Source: Stagonosporopsis chrysanthemi (Eukaryota; Ascomycota; Dothideomycetes; Pleosporales; Didymellaceae). From it: a stretch of 64,000 nucleotides of DNA. Of this stretch, positions 1-10,900 are shown piece after piece. The stretch spans positions 1 to 64,000 of the forward strand of contig JAFISE010000057.1 in NCBI GenBank assembly GCA_022560025.1, in the 5' to 3' direction. Position 1 is the first letter of the stretch; the number at the start of each line of letters is the position of its first letter. The notes under the pieces were generated by a model that was not told the DNA's origin, made no database searches, and saw nothing but the letters and a program-made list of their open reading frames with translations. A program made the translations under genes and the position numbers.

Positions 1-93
<93 letters not shown>
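1..93. repeat. 93-base poly-G run at window edge
   Basis: The window opens with an unbroken run of 93 G. Shorter G runs lie nearby (17 G at 1159-1175, 18 G at 1472-1489). A pure G run of this length at a contig edge is typical of dark-cycle base calls in two-colour Illumina chemistry or of an assembly end, so it is more likely an artefact than biology. The two internal runs are short enough to be real. Confidence 0.8.
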
Positions 94-95
<2 letters not shown>

Positions 96-1650
96 ATTGG
101 GTGCTGGATGTAGATGGGCAGATCCAAATGGGTGGATTGGGGGAGGGGCGTACAGCATAAGCGTGCGGCGCGAGGGCGAGGAACCAGTACACGGGGATGG
201 AGTAGAGGGAGTAATTGGCGGGCATGTTGCGTGTGTGTGTGTGCTGCGGATTGCGGATCGTGGATTCAACGGTGTAATGAAAAGAAAGTGTGGAAAGTAC
301 AGTATTAAAGAGAACGGTCAAGTCCAAAACGAGCAGCTGTGAGATGCCAGGTTGGAAAGCAAGCCGAGATCCAACAGTACTGACACCACCATATACCATC
401 CCCGTCCGCCCTCTAGGCAGACGTCCTAAAAAAAAAACTCCCAACAGCACCAGCACCAGCAGGGTCCATGCGCCTGCTCTGTCTTCGTGTCCTATCCCAC
501 CCCATCCTATCCCGTTCTGCCACCATGGCCTCTTTTCTCGCTCCACAGCGCGCACCAACCCTACCCAACCCAACCTTCACAGTACATAATTATACATCAT
601 CAGACATGTCCTCCGCGTTCCCGCATTATTTTGTATAGCGCCCCAGCAATGCGCACACTACACACGGGCCCACAAATCAAACCAAAGCCCCTTCTAGTAA
701 CTCTATTGCGTACATACATACATGCATACATACATCTACAACCCCCGGCCCACGGCCCACCGCGCCCGACGACCCGGCCCAATGTTGTGGAGAAACGGGT
801 CTAGGTCTAGTCTGTGCTCGGCGATGCAAGCGACGGGAGGCGTGTGGGGTTGGCTCGCAAGGCTAACGCTGTGCGTGAAGAGCGCGCAGCAGGGGGGGAT
901 TAGTCATCGTGACATCTAACATCCGCACATCTCGGTGCTTTGTTAACTGACTGTTGGAAATGTATGGACCCCCCTCCCCCCTTCCCCCTACGCGCACATG
1001 CCTTGGATCTGGTTACAGTGTGTATGTAGATTTGGGGGCAAGGATGGCCTTGTGCTTCTGTGATTGGCGCGGACACTGCTTTGCTTGCTTGTAACCTGAT
1101 TGGAGGTGTGTAAGCTATAGACTGTGTTAATGTACATAGTGTACTAGACTTTTTTAGTGGGGGGGGGGGGGGGGGTTGGTATATCTCAAAAACTATTATA
1201 ACTGTAGGGGCGGTGCGTGCGTGCGTGCGTGCTGGACTCGGTGTTGGGTGTGTTTGGGTCAGTGTATGGGTTTTTGTGACTGCATGCGTTTTCACAACTG
1301 CAATGTGGAAGGACGCGGTGGTGGAGTGTTTTTTTTTTTAGTTTCGGGCGGAGAGTGAGGTTTGGGGAGTGATGATTGGGGTAGACGACGATGCGATGTG
1401 GAGGTGGGGGATGGGTATGAGAATTGGGATTGTAAGAGTAGTCGACTCCATGGTAACACGCCGGGGAAAATGGGGGGGGGGGGGGGGGGTGATGCGAGAT
1501 GCTCGTTGGTTTTTTCCAGTGTTTGGTGTCACATACAGATATTGTATGTGAGTGTGAGGTTGTGTCCGCTGACGGAGCCTGCATGCATCTCCCCAACCAC
1601 CTGCTACATATAAGCCACTCATCCACTCACTCACCCCCTCATCCATTTGT
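94..1650. other. gene-poor low-complexity stretch
   Basis: No gene is supported here. The stretch holds purine- and pyrimidine-biased low-complexity DNA, a TACA-type microsatellite at about 711-737, G runs at 1159-1175 and 1472-1489, and a sequence at 948-974 that resembles one terminal inverted repeat of the MITE-like element at 19361-19506. Open frames on both strands are proline/serine/histidine-rich and look like by-products of base composition. The end of this stretch is the 3' flank of the minus-strand gene at 1651-2834. Confidence 0.6.
948..974. repeat. possible relic of the MITE terminal repeat
   Basis: TGACTGTTGGAAATGTATGG followed by CCCCC closely matches the right-hand terminal repeat of the element at 19361-19506 (one inserted G, one substitution in the first half). 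No partner end was found nearby, so it is a solo end or a chance match. Confidence 0.4.
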
Positions 1651-2834
1651 TCACCCACTCACTTCATCCACTCGTGCCCTGTTCCACCCCCTCACCCTAA
1701 CCGTCAACGGCCGACAACTCTCCTCCATCGCCGTCGTCCACGGATGCACACTCCACCTGTACCCGCGCCCACCACCGATGCCGCCGGTCTTCAACTCGCC
1801 GTCGCGTGCGTACTCGTCCCAGTTCTCCACCGTCAGGCGCCCGTCTGAGTGCACGACCACGACTTCGCCGCCGCGAGGGGGGGGTGTTGAGGATTCCTCA
1901 CCCTCGCTCTCGCCCTCACCCTCGCCCTCGCCCGCGCGCGAGGAGGGAGGCACGACGTGGCGGAACTTGGCGGGGAGATGCGTTGCGTACGTGTCGGGGT
2001 TGAGGACGTAGCAGGCCGTGGTTGGGGAGGGCGGTTCGGGGTAGAGCGGCCACTGGGTTGTTGCTGGTGGGGGATAGTGGGTTAGTAAGTACTCTCTCCC
2101 TCTCTCTCTCTGCTCCCCCAACAAAAAATACCCCCAAAAAACAAAATCAGGACGGGGACAAGTCACTCACCTCTCATCTTCCCCACCATCCCTCCCTCTC
2201 CTTCACTCTCTACACCCCCCATCTCCCCCTCCATCTCCCCCCTCAACATCCCCAACCCGCCCTCCCCCAACCAACCCCCCGGCACCCCAAACACCGCACA
2301 ATACCTCTCCCACGCCCCCCAGCTCCTGATATACAGCGCCGGCGGATCCGACGGCCGGCGCCTCCGCCGCGTGAAGAGCGGGATCCCGCCTGGCCGCCCG
2401 GGGAGCCGCTCGGTGACGACGTCGGGCGGGTTGTGGAGGGTCCAGAGGGAGGAGGTGGACGTGAAAGTGGACGTGAAAGTGGAAGTGGTGGTGGTGGATG
2501 AGCGCGGGGAAGGGAACCACGCGGGGCGGAAGTGCAGTGTTGTGTTGTCCGGGAAGGCGGTTAGGAGGAGGATGTCGCGGCTGAACTGCTCTGGCGAGGG
2601 GGCTGTGGTGGTAGTGGTGGTAGTAGTAGCGGGTTCCTGCTCTCCTCCTCGAGCAGTATGTGCGGCTGACGCTGGGTGAGTCACTTTCCTCTTCTTGACA
2701 CTGACTGGGGTAGCGAGATGCGCTTCTGGAGGGTCTGCGCGCGGTAGCGGTAGCGGTAGCGGTAGCGTCGGCGTAGGCGTAGGCGGTTTTGGAGTATCCG
2801 GCCCTGTGGGCGGCGGGGTGCAGTAGCCGATCAT
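1651..2834 (-). CDS. unrecognised protein, two exons
   Basis: I do not recognise this protein. Exon 1 is 2834-2171 and exon 2 is 2063-1651. The intron at 2064-2170 has a GTGAGT donor and a CACCAG acceptor, and the phase agrees (one base plus two). The product is about 358 residues. It starts MIGYCTPPPTG and has a Pro/Thr-rich low-complexity N terminus, then a more protein-like core with DILLLTAFPDNTTLHFRPAW, LWTLHNPPDVVTERLPGRPG and YIRSWGAWERYCAVFG. Exon 2 contains CYVLNPDTYATHLPAKFRHV, an acidic Glu/Gly/Ser stretch, and VHSDGRLTVENWDEYA. A further GTGAGT lies just before the stop, so another 3' exon is possible. The surrounding DNA is low complexity, so the start is uncertain. It could be a fast-evolving lineage-specific gene. 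Confidence 0.45.
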
Positions 2835-2925
2835 GTTGGTGTTTGTGCTGTGAGCAGGTTGATGGAGTTTTTTTTTCTGGTGCAGAGAGCGATTTAAGAA
2901 AAGACAGGGAGAGAGAGAGAGAGAG

Positions 2926-2960
<35 letters not shown>

Positions 2961-3528
2961 ATGGTGTGGACTGTGTTTGACGGGCGGCGGAGAGGTGGCT
3001 GGGAATGGGCTGTTGTACGTGAAGTGAAGGTGAGGATGAAACCATGGGTGAAGATGAAATGTAGGTTCACCTCAGTGGTGGGAAAAGCAAGCGAGGCGGG
3101 TAGCTGCAGTTTGCTACCTGTAGCTTGCTGCGAGCAGCATGAAGGTTGTTTCATTGTAGAAGGAAGCAGTCGAGAGACCAGGCGGTAGGGTCTATCAAAA
3201 GACCGACTGCTCGATGCTAATCTTTGCTGCTCACGCAACACCATAGATCACGAAACACAAGTACGAGAGGTTCTCAGCAACCGACCGTGACATTGCCGTG
3301 AAATTACCCAATGCTAAGTATTCAATGCTCCGCCTGACAGATGGGTATATGTTCGCCGTTCAAGACCAACTCCTCTCCCGCTTTCTAAATGCAAGATGAT
3401 GATGTCAAAATAAACACCATATGATGACAAGAACTTATTATAGCTCATCGCTCCACTCCAAAACATCCATCTTCCTCCTCGGCAGCATACTAAAAACGGT
3501 CGGCCTGGACTCCACGCTCTGCGCATAC
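2835..3528. other. intergenic, dinucleotide microsatellites
   Basis: This lies between the unrecognised gene (its 5' side) and the 3' end of the TPP1-like gene. It contains a (GA)n tract running directly into a (GT)n tract at about 2910-2959. Nothing else is supported. Confidence 0.6.
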
Positions 3529-6500
3529 TTAGTTTCTGTGCTCTCTGTTCACTCTCGCGACCTTTGCTCTGCTTGGTAGTGGAGCTGGGGTAGTGCTTAC
3601 CCGTCTGCTCCCAGTAGCACTCGTCAACTTCTCCTGCGCGTTCACGAAGTCGCGGATCTCTTGGCCAGTGCTGTCATCTTGCGAGGACGATAGGATGCTG
3701 TTCTTGTAGAAACGCAGCTTCTCACCGAAAGTGGTCGAGCGGGTAGCGGTTGAGGAGGGAGTTGCTGTGGCAGCGGCGCGGGATAAGCTGGCGTCCAGGG
3801 AGTGGCGGGTGGTCGCTGTGCCACTAGTGCGGGCTGGTGTTGAAGCGCTGGGTGTCGAGAATGGCAGTGATGACCGTGGCCTTTTCTTCTTCCGTGGTGG
3901 CGTTATGAGTGGTTGAGTGGGTGGTGGCATCGGGTCAGCTTGTTGTTGAGGTGGTATGGGCGATGCCTGGACAGACTGTCGATTGGGATGTTGATGTGAG
4001 CGGGCATGTCTAGGCTGCTGTGTGAGTGGTGCAGGGGACTGGTGACCTCGAATTGGAACGTCTTGCCCGATGGACGGCGGCTGCGGTGATGTTTCAGATG
4101 CAATAGGCTGAGCACCTAGCTCCTGCAGCGCCTTTAGCAGTACATCTCTCGACGCGACAATCTTGTTCGTGTAGATTGTGTGATCGATGGTATCCTTGTA
4201 GAAACGAATGTAGGGCATCGGATCTTCTCCTGCATCGAGGCAGTCGCGCACGTATAGATTGTAGTCGGTGTGGTTGCGGATAATGAAATCATCCCACATG
4301 TATTTCGGGACCATCCTATCTTCGCGGTCAAGCTTCTCTATCTGCTTACACTGATTGGAGAAATGTTTGACGCTGCCTTTGTACTCAGGATAGGCAGCCT
4401 TGAACATCTCGGAGACTGTCCTGGGAACCTGGACATCGACTGGTGCAGCAGGCAGCACGTGCTCCGTACGGAAGGCGACCGATGGTTCTGGCTGTTGAGG
4501 TTCAGGCACAGGCGTGTGTTCCGGTGCTGGCGGAAGTGCAGAAGCGGGCTCCGCCTGAGGTGCGTCAGGAGGCACTGAAGGGGTTTTGGGCGGAGGCTGG
4601 ATTTTGGACTGTTGTGTTGTGGTCGCATCCTCTGTAGCACTTCGCCCGGCGACAATCGCTTCGTGTACTGCCTGCGGAAGAACGACGCTTTCGGATACCG
4701 GGATTACAGGCTTTGGTACCGGGCGCAGGACCGGACTCGGTGAAGCATAAAGGCTTTGGTGACGGGGAGACATTTCGGGCTCCACCACGACAATGTTTTC
4801 TGTAGCCTGCGGTTGAGTCGGCTTTTTGGTTTCCAGGTCGTCCATCTTCACGTCAGCCACGCGCTGTACAGACTGATCACTGATCGAGCCGTGTCTACTC
4901 TCAGCACCGGTAGTGGACTGCAGCCTCTCATCGCCATCCTTTTTAATGAACAAGACTTTTTTCAAGTGCTTGGTCCTCTTCCGGCCCTGTCTGACTCCTT
5001 GTGGAGGGGTTGGACTACGCTTGCGTTTGTTGAGAGCTGGGGTAGCAGACGCTCGTCGTGTTGCTCCTATGCTGGGCTGTAGAGGCATTGTATGGTCTGC
5101 CTTGTTGGGTGTCAGCGCAGCCTGTTCACCTGAGCTCGAATCTTTAGGCGGCAGCTGTGCCGACATTGGCGTTGGTTCTGGTTGCAGCGGGTTTTTATCT
5201 TGTGCTGTGTCTGTGCCAAGATTCCGTGTTGGCCTTTCACTTTCGTCTCGTACGCTGGCAGCACGGGCAGGCCCTGGCGTGTCGAACACGTTGGTCACCG
5301 CAGTGCGCTGCAGGTGTTCGCCGCTGTCTCCCTGAACTGCGTCTAGTCTGGTCTCCTCGACAGCAGAAGAGCTGAGATCTTGATATGTGCCTCGTACTAT
5401 AGACGCAGAAGATGAATTCTCTGACTGGGCATTGCAAGTTTGTGTTGGCGGTAAAACGGTGACCACGGGCTGTTGCGCGTTGCTGCCCTTTACATACGGC
5501 GTCTCTGCGACCTGCACAACGGATCTCGGTCGTGGCTCGGCACGGGCCATATGGCTTTGTGTCGATGGTCTTGGTAACGGCTCTTCTCCCAACGCCTGAG
5601 GGACCGAAATTTCCAGCTCCATGTTGTCGTTGCTGTCGGCCGCTGCAGGTCGGTCCGGGGGCGACGACGGCGGAAAGCCAGTGCCATGCTCGTGAGATGA
5701 GACCGGCAGAGCGCGATCCTGTGAGGGTTTGTGACCCTTTGAAGACTGCGAGCTGACTGCCTCTGCGCCGTCCTGTGGCATCTCAAGGCTAGAATCGGGC
5801 GGCAGACCTTGGCGTGAGAAGGTAGGCCGTTGCGGAGGCTGGGGTGAGGGGGAGGTCTGCCAGGAGACTGGACTGGTCGCGGCCTCGTCTTCGGAATCGC
5901 TGCTTTCCTCTTCTATGAGCTGGGGGGCGGAGTTGGCGGGATACGAGGCAGATGACGGATTGGTGTCACGGAAGGAGCCCGAGCTCGTTGCACCTTCAAG
6001 AGCGGCGGCTTCATCTGCCATTCTACTGAGAACCACGAGGATCTGAGCAGGGACCTCGTTGACCGAACGTTGTCCTGGCTCCGCCTTGTACCAGCTCTCG
6101 GGTTTCTGGAGAAGGAGAGCCTGGTTCTCGGGCACAGTCGCAGAGGCATGGCTGAGGTTGAGGCCTTTCATCCACGAACACTCGGCAGCGAACTTGGCCA
6201 ATTCGCTAGCTCTGCTGTGTCTGGAGTCATCTTCCGAGAATGACGTCTTCTTGGCGGATTGGTGGGTTGACGGCGAGTTGTGTTCGCCTTCTCGCCTTCG
6301 CTTCTTGCCCTTGTCGGTCGGAGTCTGGGTTGCTCCAGCATGTGAATCTTCGAGTCGCTCGTGGTTTGTTCGTTCGATACGGGGTTCGGTGGGCCGAGAG
6401 GGGCGCATCGCATTGTGCTCGTTGAGGGCTCTGGGCCCTGTCGGGACATGGCGGCTGGGAGATTGTGGAGGGGCCGACGGCGGAGCTTTGTTGATCAGTG

Positions 6501-7373
6501 AAAGCAGGTGCGCGTACGGTCTGGCAGGGTTCGAGCTGGCTGACCGAGGCTTCAACTCGGCCCGCTGTGTGTTCCCAGCCAAAACCGGCTCCATCCTGTT
6601 GATGCCCAGGAAGGCAACCTCGCCGCTGTCCCTGCGCGGCCTTGGCGAGTGAGGCATCTGTGTGCCAAAGGGCATCTGGGTGGAATCGCCATTGGGCGAC
6701 TCGTTTGCGCCGGCCATTGTGGGTGTGCGGTTGTCGAGGTCCTCCTCTTGGCTTGTGTGCGCCTGCAAGCATCGAATGTCTTCTCGTCGGCGCGCGTGGT
6801 CGAGCTTTTGCAGGGTTGAGGCGATGTCGTGGGCGCGGTTCAGCGCGTTTGCAGGGTCCGCGCGGCCTTGGTTCACAGGATGCAGTCCAACCCAGTCGAG
6901 ATGGTCCAGCAGCAACCGGAGCTTGCGGCGTGGAGAACCGTACGACGTGTACCGTACGACGTACTTGGTGACGATGCAGACGGCACCGGGGGTGAGATGG
7001 CGGTCGGGGTGGTGCGCGAGCAGGGCGCTGCGACAGGCGCTGGTGAGGGCCGTCTCGCAGTGATGGTGGCCGTCGGTGATGACGAGAGGCTCGGTCTGCG
7101 CAGACTGCTAGTTAGCAGGACGCAGCGTATGCTAGCGCAGCAGCATCTCACCTGCAGCACGAGGACCTGGGCGCGGGCCGGAGTGCTGAAAGGGCCGGCG
7201 ATGTCGATGCAGGAGCCGTTGTCGTGGTAGATGCCCTCCCAGCGCCGGTCAATGGCGGCCGCGGGTCTGGCGCGCTGTGCCTTTGCCGTGTGCTGGTCGG
7301 CCAGCCAGCTGTGGGCGAGATCAAGCTGTGTCTTGACGGCGCTATGCAACCAGGCCTGCAAGTTCACAGCCAT
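3529..7373 (-). CDS. TPP1/Est3-type telomere (shelterin) protein, candidate
   Basis: Probable fungal TPP1/Tpz1-like shelterin subunit, which would bridge telomere-bound proteins and help recruit telomerase. Exon 1 is 7373-7152 and exon 2 is 7095-3529, joined in phase 0 by an intron at 7096-7151 (GTGAGA donor, GCGCAG acceptor), giving about 1,262 residues. The start is the first in-frame ATG. Residues 1-150 look like the TPP1/Est3 OB fold: MAVNLQAWLHSAVKTQLDLA, then ARAQVLVLQ, the strand LVITDGHHHCETALT and a closing LRLLLDHLDWVG. A long Ser/Pro/Gln-rich, probably disordered linker follows, with basic patches such as ALNKRKRSPTPP. About residues 967-1067 form a second conserved block (VSEMFKAAYPEYKGS, MWDDFIIRNHTDYNLYVRDC, DPMPYIRFYKDTID) that I remember from fungal TPP1-type proteins. 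The tail is Ser/Thr-rich and basic. It is divergent from FAB1, and a telomere-repeat tract sits 134 bp upstream of the ATG. The family call is by eye; a less specific telomere or chromatin role is the alternative. Confidence 0.72.
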
Positions 7374-7939
7374 GCGTCGGACGCGCCTGCGGACGCGCCG
7401 GGTGTTGCGCGCCTTGGCTGTCAGGGCTGTCACTCGGCAGAGAGCAGGCCGACAGCAGAGAGCAGACGGCGGACAGATGCCAGGCACAACAGGCACAGCA
7501 GACACGAACCCTAACCCTAACCCTAACCCTAATTAAAACGGAAACGGAAAACGGATTAAAACGGAGCAGACGCGCCGGCCTCTGCGCACTGCCAGCCGCC
7601 GACTGCCTGCGGGCTGCCTGACTCGCCATGACGCGCCGGTGGGGGATCGGGCATCTGGTCGGCTGCAGCGCCCTTCGCGTCGAGCGTCAGCTGCGAGGGC
7701 AAGCTCCACCGCCACCGCCAGCACCTCGACACCACGACCCCACGACCCCACGACCCCACGACCCCGCCGCCCGGCCAGTCCCCGCGCACACGGCCTGATG
7801 CTGCCTGCCACCGCGCCGCGCCCGCTGCCCTCGTCTGCGCCCTGCGCCGCCCGCCGGTAGCTCCAGCGCCAGCTCCAGCTTCAGCGCCAGCGCCAGCTCC
7901 ACCTCCCACAGCGCCCTCCCCGCCGCCCTCCCCGCCGCC
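7374..7939. other. divergent promoter region, TPP1-like / FAB1
   Basis: A GC-rich 566-bp spacer between two divergent start codons. Besides the telomere-repeat tract, it has about four copies of the 8-mer CCCACGAC at 7731-7763 and degenerate AGCTCCAGCGCC-like repeats at about 7861-7900 close to the FAB1 ATG, probably in its 5' leader. No TATA box is obvious. Confidence 0.6.
7507..7532. promoter_or_regulatory. telomere-repeat tract (telobox) in divergent promoter
   Basis: Four perfect tandem copies of AACCCT plus AA, that is (TTAGGG)4 on the minus strand. It sits 134 bp upstream of the TPP1-like ATG and 408 bp upstream of the FAB1 ATG. The repeat matches the telomere unit of filamentous ascomycetes. 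Such tracts can bind Tbf1/TRF-type Myb proteins when placed in promoters. Directly downstream lies an AAACGG-rich stretch (7537-7563). It may be a regulatory site or a scar of telomerase-mediated break repair. Confidence 0.75.
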
Positions 7940-10900
7940 ATGGCGAGCGCCTCGCGCGACTCGCTGCCCGACTCGCTGCACCGGCTGCACCTCACCGCGT
8001 CGCACTCGCACTCGCTCACCACCTTCGACGACCTCACCGCCCCGCCCGCCCCGCCCGCCGCCGGCGAGCCCAAGGGCATCGACCTGGTCCCGGGCGGCCT
8101 GAGTGGCCTGTACAGCCGCATACGCGCCTCGGTGGGCGCCGCCCGAGACGCCGCCAACGATGGCGCCGACAGCCTCTCCTCGGGCTCCTGGAAGCGCACC
8201 AGCTCGCGGCCCAGCGTCCTCGCCCGCAGCCCAGCAGGCACCGTCGCCTCGTCGCCCGTCACCGTCTCTGCGCCCTCGCCCCGCCTGCACTCGCCCTCGG
8301 CCGCCGCCTTCCCCGATCTGCCCCCGCCGCCCTCGCGCGACTCGACCGCGTCCAACGCGACCATCACGAGCAAGCTCTCCCTGAACGGCTCCAAGACGTC
8401 CCTCCACACCACGCGCTCGCGCCCGTCCATTGCCACCACCAACGAGCCCGCCAGATCGCTGCGAGACGACGACGCCTTCGCCCACAGCCCCGTCAGCACG
8501 CACTCGCGCGTCCAGAGCAGCTCCACCTTTGACCTGCCAAAGAATGGCTCTGTCCACGACTTCGCCCACAGCCCCGGCGCCTCACGCTCGCCACGCTTTG
8601 CCCCTGTCCGAGACGCTGGCCTGCGCCGGAAACGAAGCAACATGGAATACGGAGCCCAGGAGAGCGACGACACGGATGACGACATGGCCGTCGTCGATGG
8701 CGATAAGCCTGTCGACACCACCGGCTACAAGTTCCCCTCAGACGCGGTCCGCGACAGCCCCAGCTTTCGATCAGAAGCCCACTTCCAGTCGCCTCGTCTA
8801 CAAGCAGTCAGCCCCAAGGACCAGTCCGACAACGGTTCTGAAGACACCGAGAAGCCACACGTCACTGCCAGCGCTCGAACCCCGGTCATCGCTCCCGAGC
8901 CACAGCGCCCGCCTCTGCTCAAGGTCGGCGCTTCACATCTGCCCGGCTTCCAAACTCCAAGGACCTCTTCCTCCGATGGCATCAGCTCCGTCATCACAAC
9001 GTCAACCATGCGCGCCCCGACTGTCCCTCCCATCAGAGAGATTCAGCGCCAGGCTCACGCGAGCCCGGCCGTCAACAGCATGCCACCAAGTGCCTTTACG
9101 CAAATGCGCAGGAAGATACTCGACAGAGAGTTCTGGATGAGGGACGAAAACGCAAAAGACTGCTTCAACTGCGGCGATGCATTCACCACCTTCCGAAGAA
9201 AACACCACTGTCGCACTTGCGGGCAGATCTTCGACTCCAAGTGTACCTCGATCGTCTCGGGGAAGCTGTTTGGCCAGCCGGGCAACCTGCGAGTCTGTAA
9301 GCCGTGCGAGAACATCATCTACGGCCATGATGATGATTCTTCCGACTACACAGACGACGGAGACCAGGCCTCGATTTACGACAACAGCAATCCAGCCGAG
9401 GACTACGACGATGACGACGTCAGCCACCAGCAACACGACCACACAAAGATTGGCACCCCTACCATCAGTATCCCCATGTCGCGGAAGACGGGCAGTGAGA
9501 AGAAGCGCCGATCGCACATCATCGAAGTCGGCACCCAGACCCTTGCCAGGCCGAGCTCGTCACGGTCATTGCGATCACTGAGTGGGAGGCCGCGCTCGTC
9601 GAGCCACAAACGCCACCATTCAAAGCACCAGCACATGCGTCACGTCAAACACGACGATCGAGCACCCTTCCACCAATACTTTCACGAAACCACTCGAAGC
9701 CAATCGAATCTGCCTGCTTTCCACCATGACAACATCATTGACCCCGACCTTGCGCCCTTCATGTCAGATGACAACTCCAGCGAGGAGGACCCTCCAAGTA
9801 TATTTGCAGCCCTAGATGCAGATGCGTCCACAGGCACTGGTCTGGAAGGTGACAAGAGTGGATTTGGCAGTCTTTTTGCGGCCATGAAGAAGGGCAAGTC
9901 GCGGCCTGGAGAGAAGAACGGACCTGCCCGTGATAGTGATAACATCAGCGTTGCGAGCCGGCACGGTGCCCGACCTCCTAGACGGCGGAACATGAGTGTC
10001 AGCAGCATCACACACCGACCCTCTCCACGAAGATCTAAGAGCCAAAACCTGCTGCGCCCGTTCACGGCCGGCTTTGGTGCTGTCGGACTAGGCTCGCAGT
10101 CCGGCACTCCACAGCTTCGCCCGTCCCCCTCTCCAACGCCACCGGGCACGAAAATCACGCGCAGTGCTTCCATGCAGGGCGGCATCTTCCCCAAGGTCGA
10201 GCTCAACAAAGCCAGTCTTGACCATGCTCGCAAGCTCCTCACACAAATGCTGCGCGATGCCGGCGTCGCGCACGTTTCTAGCTGGGAGAAGGCTCTGATA
10301 CCCATCCTGCGGCAATGCACGGACGATGTCAATCCAGACGTAGACAGGGGCGACGACATTGATATTCGAAACTACATCAAACTGAAAAAGATACCTGGCG
10401 GCAAGCCTCGCGACACAGCGTACGTCTCGGGCGTGGTCTTCACAAAGAACGTCGCTCTCCGCAGCATGCCACGCAACATACCAAACCCAAGAATCATACT
10501 CATCACATTCGCCATCGAATATGCGCGACACCAGACCCACTTCATGAGCCTGGAGCCCGTCATCGCACAGGAGCGCGAGTATCTGCGTAACTTGGTCAGC
10601 CGTATCGCAGCTCTCCGACCGCACGTCCTGCTGGTGCAACGTAACGTGTCTGGACTTGCGCTCGAATTTCTCGACCAAGAAGGTATTGCAGTAGTCTACA
10701 ACGTGAAGCCCACTGTGCTGAATGCAGTCGCACGATGCACTCAGTCACGAATGATCTCATCCGTCGACAAACTCGCCATCGACCCGTCGCATCTGGGAAG
10801 GGGTGGCAGCTTTGATGTCCGGACATATGTCCACAAGAACGTCAAGAAGACGTACATTTATCTCTCCGGGTGTCAGAAAGACCTGGGCTGCACCATCATC

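Noticed and set aside
1..93. poly-G as a telomere or centromere repeat
   Set aside because: Fungal telomeres are TTAGGG-type; a pure G run has no such unit.
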